A stretch of DNA of 64,000 nt from Lunularia cruciata. Lineage: Eukaryota > Streptophyta > Marchantiopsida > Lunulariales > Lunulariaceae. Made by a program: the position numbers and the translations under genes. Below the pieces are notes generated by a model that had not been told where the DNA came from, searched no databases, and was given only the letters and a program-made list of their open reading frames with translations. The stretch lies in the NCBI GenBank assembly GCA_948567375.1, contig OX419761.1:19072243-19136242 (forward strand), in the 5' to 3' direction. Each line of letters begins with the position of its first letter. Position 1 is the first letter of the stretch. Positions 56,190 to 64,000 of this stretch are shown one piece after another.

Positions 56190-58753
56190 TCCTAAGCAAG
56201 AGGGGCGGGTGGTGCTTGGGGAAAAATCTCAACTCCTTTGCAAATTTGAATGAGGTCTATGAGATCCTTCTTGTATCCATCCATAATTTTTGCAAAGCTA
56301 GTTTGAGCCTCCTCAATTTGGCATTAATGTAGCCTTAGAATTTGGTAAATAACATCTTGAGTTGCTTGTTTGTGTAGTTTTTCCTCTCTACCATGTCAAT
56401 CTAAGTGCACAAATCTCTTCCTTTGTATGTTAGGAGGTGTTGTTGGCCATGCACTCCAACTTGCTAAGTCATTGAGTGGTTGTATCCCTGCCAATTGAGT
56501 TGTTATGTGCTGAAGAGTTATGAGCAACCCTGCCTATTTGGTTTCCAGATTGGCTCATTTGGTGTTGAGTTTATTGGTCATCTCCTTATAAATCCTTTTT
56601 ATTGTTCCAACAACTTCTCTTATTGCCATTTCAAGTTGGTGGACAGGTTGGAGATGCAAAGGTCAGTCAATTACTTCAAGTTATTATGTCTATTCTCTGC
56701 TACCTTCATATTAGCATGGGCTATTTCTAGCTTATTTTGTAGAGTTGCCAATTTGTGATCTTGGTCATGGATCTCCTCTTTGTGTTGAGTTCATTGGTGG
56801 AAGACTTGTAGACTATAATGTTCAACCTTCTTTCTTGACCTTTGGATTAGAGTTTCTTACTCCTCTTGAATTTTAGCTCCTCCTTCTAGAACTTTTGGCG
56901 CCCCTCACTTTCTTTGTCTTTCTTGTTTGTCTTGAATTGGACTAGATGATGCAAGTGGCATACAAGGGCCAATTCTTTCATCTTTGGATCCAACTTTTGG
57001 TACAATGGCAAAGTATCCTCCAATGCTTTTGTTGCCAATGTCATGATTTGCATACTATAGCCATCATTGACCAAGGTAGAGAATTGACATCTCTGCTTAG
57101 TTGTTTGTATAGGTCCTTCCTTGTTTTGGGCACATTCACTGGTTCTTCATGTTTTAGCATGCGATTGTCTTGGCTCAAAAGAAAGTTCTCCTTTTCTTTG
57201 TGAGTAAGAGTTGATTCCTTGGTCATACTAGCCACATTGTTGTTAGGTAGGGATTCCCCATTGGCAATGACATCATTCACCTCTATTTGTTCCTCCCACA
57301 TAAGGGACATCAAAGGTTACAATGCTGGTGTTTTTGGGCTTTGGCAAGACTTCCCTGCCTATATTGTTAGTCCTCTTGACCAAATTGGCCATCAAGTGAG
57401 TTCATTTCATACATAATTTTGTCTCATAGTGCAAGACTTCTCCATCATTAGGAGCTAATTTTTGGATTGGAGCTATAGTTGGGTAGATGTTTTCTATAGC
57501 CAACATCTTCTCCTTATCTTTCAAACATCCTTCCTCTATGACAAGTAAGAGAGATGATTTGGCTTTGTTGTTTGGTACCTCACCCACTTTTTTTCCTTGA
57601 GTCACAATATTCATGAGAAATAATCCTTGCTCCTAGACTTTGCGGTTTGGACTACTATGGCTGATTTTTTGTCAACCACCTCTTGTCTCTAAGTGGACTT
57701 TCCTCACAAGCTGACTTATTGTCTTGGTCTTACTCTTGCTTTTCCTTGATGAAGATTCCATCTCTTGGTGTCCTTTTTGTTTCTTGGAGTCTTGCACCTT
57801 AGCATTGTCAATAGGAGTCTTCTTATAAATCATAATTGAGGTATAGATTTCTACCACTCATACAAAATTTCCTAATTGAGCATACTCTTTGTCAACATCA
57901 TGGTACTTTATAATTTCTTTGGGTTATTTTGGATCTCTATTGAAGTGAGCCAGATGGTGTAGGCATGACCATAACTTCTTCCCTTTTTGTTATAAAGTTC
58001 AAGGAAATGTAGAAATTTACAATGAAAAGAAATATGATGGTGGTAGAACCATTTGTCATGTCTTCAAGCAACTCAATGACCTCTTCACAAAACATCTTAG
58101 CTCAACTCACCACTTTTGCTTGTGTATGGAAGAAGATGGTCTAATTTTGCTTGACATAGTTTGTTTATTTTGAACAAAATAACCACATTATTGTTCAGGT
58201 GATAGTCCATAGGCAAGGTCCTTCATATCCTCACTTTTCTACCTATTAATGGACTTCTCTTTGACAAATGAGTTGTCAATTCTTCCTCTCAAGCTTTTGT
58301 TGGAATGACCATATAGGATATCTATTTGAATTTCCCCAAATGGCAAGCAATTTGCTATCAATACTTGCTGCCATTGGTCGTTTGTCCAAATTGTAAGGCA
58401 ACCTCACAACAATTTCTCATTTAGGTTCTCAAAATTTGTGCAGATTTCCTACAACATGGTGATATCAGCAAGGCCCAAATCCCCTAACAAGTAGTTTTTT
58501 TTCTTTGTCTTGATATAATTGGTTTGACAATAAAACACTACTCAGAAATCCAATAGATTGTTACAATTTCTACTATTTTCCCTTGTTTTAACTCAATTCC
58601 CCTCTTGGGAGTATGTTATATCATGATTGAATATTTAAATCCTTGCTCAAAAATATCACTCACCACTCTACTTACATAATTCTCCTTGCTTAGCTCTTGC
58701 TAAAAATGGCAAGATTCTGCACTTAGAGATGCTAATTCCTCACACAATGTCAT
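56190..58753 (-). pseudogene. LTR-borne coiled-coil reading frame of F, 5' copy (longer)
   Basis: Starts MTLCEELASL at 58753, soon interrupted. Open pieces are 57857-57672 (KTPIDNAKVQDSKKQKGHQE), 57614-57402 (IEEGCLKDKEKM), 57313-57041 (ANGESLPNNNVASM, RTRKDLYKQL) and 57074-56886 (ALEDTLPLYQKLDPKMKE). A charged helical tail ends near 56190 with DGYKKDLIDLIQI. The decayed frame is about 850 codons long. The block order equals the 3' copy. No known domain, zinc site or enzyme motif is recognised. High Lys/Glu/Gln and long hydrophilic helices suggest coiled coil. Confidence 0.6.
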
Positions 58754-58859
58754 AGTGGTTGATAGTCATAAAGAGATTAAATGCAACAAGTGAAAAGTGA
58801 AAAGTGAAAAGTTAAAATTTAAAACAAGAAAGGGATTTGACTTGTGGAGTGGGGTTGAT

Positions 58860-58868
58860 CTTTTTATA
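58860..58868 (-). promoter_or_regulatory. TATA box in the 5' LTR of F
   Basis: The minus strand reads TATAAAAAG within GGGACTATAAAAAGATCAAC, about 107 bases before the ATG at 58753. It is conserved in the other LTR. Confidence 0.65.
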
Positions 58869-59369
58869 GTCCCAATGGGGAGTCCATCCTTTGTCCATTG
58901 TGGCGGTTGGTGAAGGTTTGCAATGTCATTCATGTGAGCATGAATTGGTAACCAAGAATTCTTTGGTGGTGTGTGCATCTTTCCATTGACTTCCAAATAG
59001 TGGTGAAAATTGATGGAATTTTGTAGGGTCAAAAATTTGTTGCATCCTTCATAATTCCAAAAAAATTTGTGAAGTTGTAACTTTCTTGTTGTGGAGTGGT
59101 TTTTTTTGTTTGGCGGTCATGTTCATAAGTAATAAGATACAAAAACAAAATGAGTAGGTTTATGGATAGGTTTATCATCATTCTTGTTCCATGGTCTGGC
59201 AAGCCCATTGAATTTTACTGAGGGATATTATTCCCCAATATTGTAGAGGCATGACTCAACCAAATGATTATTCCTCACATAAATACAATGATCCTTGACA
59301 TCTTTATCTTGCTAATTACCCAAATAACAACAAAAATTGGGGACTAAAGGGGAAATGTGTTGTGATACA

Positions 59370-60639
59370 ATGAATTTAGTCAAGTTTTATTTGGAGTGTT
59401 AAGAGTATTATAGAAGCAAAAGGTAAAGGAATTTATCCAATACAAAGACTTCTTCAGAGTTGTACCTTCTAGGAAGAGTAGTACGCAATCTTTGCAATGA
59501 AAGCCTTTGGAGTCAATCCACTTTGGAGAAGAGTGAACCATCATATTTAGAATTAACTTGAAATTTACTCATAATGGAAGTGATATTTTGTTTTCCCTTT
59601 TCCATAGTGTACCACAAGGAGTGAAACTAACTCTTTTGGGAATGGTTTATACCCAAGAGGTTAAATGGGAAATAAATAAATAAAACTACAAGAAAGTGAT
59701 ATTATCCTTCACTTCTAGTAATTTGTAACTTGTATCCTCAAGGGAACTACCAATTCTTACCCTTTTACTACTATTTGGTTTATAGTGAGTTATCACAAGT
59801 GTCACTCACTTTGGCACCTACAAGAAACAAAAAAATAAACATAATCACTTTCACTACACATAAATTCCAAATTAATCCTGAAGTTGATGATCCAATCAAC
59901 CCAAATTGGTAAATTCACTACAAAGACATCAACTCCAAAGGTTGCATACTACCTTTCTTAAAAAGCACTACTTTGAAGGCTTCTTTGCATTGGTAATTAA
60001 TCTTTTGGTTTTTGTATCTTATGGTACTTTCAACATTATAGCTCATTCTTTATCCACCAAGGCATTGCTTTGCACCTTCAAAACCTCAAGGATCACACAC
60101 CCCACTCAAGCACTTGTGTTCCTACTAAAACATTTCTCATCCCTACTCTAACAAAGATAACCACAAATACTTGGAGTTAAGGCAATAATGATGAAGAACT
60201 CCGTTCTCTTTTATTGAATTATAATTAGAGGAAGGAATGAATATTTACACTTAGGCCAAAGCCTTATAAACTCTTACTACTCTAAGCTAAATGTATCTAG
60301 AGGTTCCAGTTAGGAATGCTAAGATCTTCTTGGGTCATCCTCATTCTACATTGAGAATTCTATCTTTGTCTTATCCTATCTACTTGCCTATAAGTTAATT
60401 GGGCGCTTTATACATGTCATGGAAGCTATCAATTCTTCCCTAAAAACAACTTTCAAAATTGAGTTCTTTGGACTTACTACTCCAAAGGGTGTACAAATAC
60501 AAATAACTACAACTACAAAGGACTTTTGACTACTTCCTACTCCAAAGATCCTATAACTACAAAGACATTCTTTGAGTGAAGTGTCTTTGGCCTAAAGTTT
60601 CTACTGTGAGAAATTACCTTTGCCTTTAAAATTCCTAAA
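59370..60639. other. Non-coding stretch right of element F
   Basis: AT-rich, with no supported gene. The open frame 59906-60151 (plus, 81 codons) is hydrophobic and unmatched, and is not called. Confidence 0.4.
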
Positions 60640-62330
60640 GAAGAGCTTAGTTTTATCCTTGTAACCAAGAATATCTAATAGATGTGTTTCACAAATTTTG
60701 GTAAAATTCCCATCTAAATGCTGCCTAAGTCTATCTACCAATTGGTCCATTATTTTTTCTTTTTAGGTCTTAATTTCTGACTTCTTGACATGTAGCTTAA
60801 GTTCATGTACCTTGGCCTTCATTGTTGTTCCTTGTCCTACCTTCTCCAACATCCCTACAAAGTGATCTTGGGCCTCCTTTAGTTGTTTGATGACCTTTAA
60901 CTTCTACTCTTCTAAGTGTTTGTTCAAGATCTTTGCTTCTTTCTTCAACTCCTCCAACATTTGGGGTCCATACAATTCTCTCTCTTCTCATTCTTTCTTC
61001 AATTCCCTTGCCAAATGCTCCGACTAGATTGCAACCTCCTTTTGATACTTGTATACTTGTACTTCTAGAGTCACTACTTGGATCTTAGTAGTTTCTAGCT
61101 TGCCTTAAATACTTACCACTTCTTTTTCTCAAGCCTTAAGTTGGTATTTGTACCCAAGCTACTTTTTCTTCTATTCTTACCAAAGAGCTCTCAATTCTCC
61201 TTGCAAATTCCTAATGTCATCTTTGTATTGGTAACAATCCATTGCAAGTGAAGTATTTTGCCATTTTGCCTCACAAGGTCATTCACCTTCCTTGCTTATT
61301 CCTTTTATAGGTTTTGGATCTTTTTTATCTCTTCTCTTGATAGGTCTTTCTTTGTATTCAAATTGTAGATTCTCTTGTGAAGTCTTTGAATCAAGGTTGT
61401 GTAATCCACCACATTGGAGTAGACTTCTTTGTACATGGGCAAGAGTAGTTCTATTATCTATAGAGTTACTCCCACCAAATTAAGAATAAAATGTGTCCCA
61501 TCTTGCATATGCACTTGGAGTTCTTGGACCAATCCTCCTACTACTTTAGCTTGCACTTCACTTAGAGGATCTTCAACTTCTTTCTTTACTTATGCTTGTA
61601 CTCCTTGTTCTTGATGTTGCTCTTTGTTTTCTTGTTGTCTTTTAGTCCAAAGCTCTTCTTCTTGTATATCTTTGGTATCCACTTGCTTGTCTTTAGGGAT
61701 GTCTAATTCTTGGTTGGGTCTAGGTAGTACTTTTAATTGGTGCAATCTTTCTCCTTGGTCCTTGGCTTGGTCAGTGCTCTACTTTGGGTTTGGAGTTGAT
61801 TGTGCATCTTCATATTTCTCCCCTCTCTTTGCAAGGTTTAGAAGGATCCTTAACCCTTTCAAGTAAAGGATTCTTGTAGAAATGTGGAACAAAGGAGTAA
61901 GGAAAGTTGCTCCATCATCTTGCTTAAACTTCATATGCAAGCTCCTTGCTTGGAAGTAGAACATGTTTGCCCAATTGACAAGCTCTTGGTACATGTACCA
62001 AAGATGAGTTGACTAATGGTGAGATAAGTTGTTCTTTTTGGCTTGAATAGCTTTATAATTTCTTGCACAATTGCTCTTTTGGTTTGGTCTTTATACATAT
62101 CCACCCTCTGTCCATTATTCATAGACTATTATTTGCTAAGGTTGCCTTAATATCATTGGTTGATACTTAATTGGTGAAATTTTTATCCACCATCATTGCC
62201 CCTCTTGGTCTTGCATATGGTCCATAAAATTTCTCCAATTTTCTTTGGTCCAATTGGAGAGGTTTCCTCTCAAGTCTCTTATTGATATCTCTTTCCTCCT
62301 CTTCATCTCATGGATCATTCAAAAGTCACT
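60640..62330 (-). pseudogene. Third, divergent copy of the coiled-coil frame, outside element F
   Basis: Reads leftwards in shifting frames. MKRRKEISIRDLRGNLSNW starts near 62310. 62122-61931 gives TKRAIVQEIIKLFKPK; 61994-61779 gives LVNWANMFYFQARSLHMKF and HISTRILYLKGLRILL. A Gln/Glu/Lys-rich stretch (QEEELWTKRQQENKEQ) follows, then LLLPMYKEVYSNVVDY with LHKRIYNLNTKKD near 61400. QLKEAQDHFVGMLEKVGQG is near 60890-60830, and the end FTKICETHLLDILGYKDK lies near 60680. Two blocks line up with the F frame: LPLYQKL...LHHLV...TNKKD, and NLKEAHTSFAQIVDGYKK. A TATAAAA box lies upstream at 62636-62630. It could be part of a related, otherwise unseen element or a decayed source gene. Confidence 0.45.
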
Positions 62331-63369
62331 CAATTCCTCATTCCAGAGCAAGAAGCCAGGATGTTTGCTCAAACTCACCTCACTCCTATAGTGAATTGTG
62401 TATTAATTGATCATTGTGCTATGAATGATAGCTTTGGAGATCTTTCTCATGGGTTTTTGTATGAACACCAAGTTTTATCAAAATTAAGGTTGGGTACAAA
62501 GGCAGAAGATGAACAGCTACAAAGGGGTTAAGAACTATAAAGGCTTGCTAAGACTTTAGATTTCTCAGCTCACTCAAATCTAAGACTAAACTTGATTGAC
62601 AAAAAATGAAATGATCACTATGCATTTGGTTTTATAGCCAGATCTTTAGTCCTTATTCTGTTATAATTGATTAGTTGGTGAGTCATCCCCTTGCACACAT
62701 GCAAAACCTTTTCTTGATGTGAAACTATCTTCCTTGAATGCAAACTATCTTCAATGGTAATTCCTTAACTAGATGGTGATGCATTCAAATTGATATATGG
62801 TCTTTGGGTATGAAGGTACTTGAACTTGAGTTCTTTGCCTCTTTGTCTAATGTAGCATCCTTCTCTTAGAGTGCCTTTTTCTTTGTACTTGTTCCCTTTG
62901 AACTATGACTTGTATAGATACAACTCCAAAGGAAATTCAACTAAGAAGTTCTCCTTTCTAAAGAATTTTTTTTCTCCCATATCTTTATAGACAAAAGAAA
63001 AAATTTGAAGATTAAAAGTTTTGTAAAAATGTGGGCACCACAAACATCTCATAACTTTTAGATGGGTTCATGGGATTAAGATGCAAGTTTGTACAAAGCT
63101 ATAATTGTGGTTCAAGGAGACAAGCAACATCTTGACACTTATTACCAATTGATGTATGTTCAATTGAAGCTAGAGACATGAATTATTACCATGACATTTG
63201 TTGCAATCTAAAATTTGGAGGTATAGATTATGGACATAAGGATAACATTCCTCAATAGCTTCATTGATGAAGCAAGAATTTTATCTACATCTAGCACCTA
63301 ATAAGGTATATATTATATATTTTTTCATGTGAAAAAAATCACATTTTGCATCTAAAATCATAATTACAA
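62331..63369. other. AT-rich stretch
   Basis: No gene is supported. It contains the minus-strand TATAAAA at 62636-62630, which may belong to the coiled-coil frame to its left. Confidence 0.35.
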
Positions 63370-63456
63370 TTGATAACTTAGATATACTATCTATTCTTTG
63401 TATTCTTATTTGAGTGCTCAATTCCTTCCATTGTAAAAGCAAGCACACACACACAC

Positions 63457-63519
<63 letters not shown>

Positions 63520-64000
63520 GCTCTCATTTAGATGTTTAGCTCTTCTTGTTTGCCAAAAGCCATGAATTCTCTATACTCTTATAGGAATGATCAACTTTTA
63601 TCATTGCCATAAACCATGTATTTCCTTATACTCTTATTTAGGTGTAAAATCATATATTATTTATAGTCTCACTTAGATGCTCAACTCCTCTCCTTGCATA
63701 TTTCCTCTCATATACTATAAGTTCTTTATTCCTAAAATTGCTCAACTCCTCTCATTGTATATTTCTTATATACAATTCTCACCACCAAGAACCTTGGTTA
63801 TATCATACATTCTTTGTACTCTTGATCATATATTTGTGTACTCTCATTGCAAAAAAGTTGGGATAAATTATGCAGTCTTATTTGTAATCTCAACAACATC
63901 TTCTTTGTATATTCTCATGTAGGTGCTCCTTGTACCCTCAACTACAAAAAACCTTTTTACTATCACTTGGATGCTCTTTAGATTTTCATCTATATTCATT
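63370..64000. repeat. Decayed tandem repeat around a microsatellite
   Basis: Loose units of about 75-85 bp carry TTTATACTCTCATTTAGATGCTCAACT-like text, seen near 63415, 63520, 63570, 63640, 63665, 63740 and 63910. They are strongly diverged and run to the window end. Confidence 0.5.
63444..63515. repeat. (CA)n-(AT)n microsatellite
   Basis: A CA run at 63444-63456 is followed, after GTA, by an uninterrupted AT run to 63515 (about 27 units). Confidence 0.97.

Larger units (their letters stand above)
32596..59369 (-). mobile_element. Element F: giant-LTR, non-chromovirus Ty3/gypsy element
   Basis: Inferred single minus-strand element. Its two homologous flanks, 55266-59369 (about 4.1 kb, 5' LTR) and 32596-42454 less element E (about 3.3 kb, 3' LTR), share an inner border next to a polypurine tract. 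Between them, after removing G, a solo E LTR and the solo LTR at 54376, remain about 6.0 kb coding for gag, protease, RT and integrase in the right order and strand. The left ends are set by where the two flanks stop matching. No primer site and no target duplication was found (ATGAA follows the right end). So the pairing as LTRs is strong on structure but not closed. Confidence 0.7.
55266..59369 (-). repeat. 5' LTR of element F
   Basis: About 4.1 kb. It starts TGTATCACAACACATTTCC at 59369 on the minus strand. It aligns with 42454 to 32596 (less element E) along its whole length, except for about 0.8 kb missing in the other copy. The inner end is placed at 55266, where TGTAAC aligns with TGTAGT of the other copy. 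A plus-strand purine run just outside it (AAAAAAAGGAGGG, 55245-55257) is unexplained. Confidence 0.66.

Noticed and set aside
62310..62531. 73-codon plus frame starting MDHSKVTQFLIPEQ
   Set aside because: It is isolated, has no motif and lies opposite the upstream region of the coiled-coil frame.

Overview
The window comes from the nuclear genome of a land plant. Two things show this: an intron-split gene for an ATX1-type copper chaperone near the left end, and about 50 kb of nested plant LTR retrotransposons primed by tRNA-iMet. I cannot name the species; the element types suggest a large, repeat-rich genome.

1-5.9 kb is the least repeat-dominated part and looks less AT-rich. It holds a degraded relic of a retroelement-associated reading frame (71-560), short tandem repeats, the two-exon copper chaperone gene on the minus strand (2332-3855), a tRNA-derived SINE candidate (4080-4225) and spaced palindromes. 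5.9-7.1 kb is a broken NB-ARC (NLR immune receptor) gene fragment. 7.1-12.6 kb is AT-rich and non-coding apart from decayed tandem repeats.

12.6-31.8 kb is one nest of a chromodomain Ty3/gypsy family. Element A (minus, target duplication GAGAT) was hit by element B (plus, GTCTT, nearly complete) and by element C (plus, eroded duplication). C was then hit by element D (plus, AAGAA), an internally deleted derivative whose Gag tail is fused in frame to the integrase tail and chromodomain. A fifth member, G (minus, ATAGT), lies at 47.3-52.8 kb. The LTRs of this family carry arrays of heat shock elements upstream of a TATA box.

32.6-59.4 kb is read as one very large minus-strand Ty3/gypsy element, F. 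Its RT and integrase motifs are of a non-chromovirus (Tat/Athila-like) type and its LTRs are about 3.3 and 4.1 kb. Each LTR carries its own TATA box followed by a long, unrecognised coiled-coil reading frame. F is interrupted by a second chromovirus family (element E, CACAT, in the 3' LTR), a solo E-family LTR in integrase, element G in gag (itself carrying another solo E LTR, GTCAA), and a solo LTR of a third family (54376-55084). A third, divergent copy of the coiled-coil frame lies outside F at 60.6-62.3 kb. The right end is decayed tandem repeat plus an (AT)n microsatellite.

Every retroelement reading frame here is interrupted or carries key substitutions, so none looks able to move by itself. 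The only gene that looks intact is the copper chaperone.
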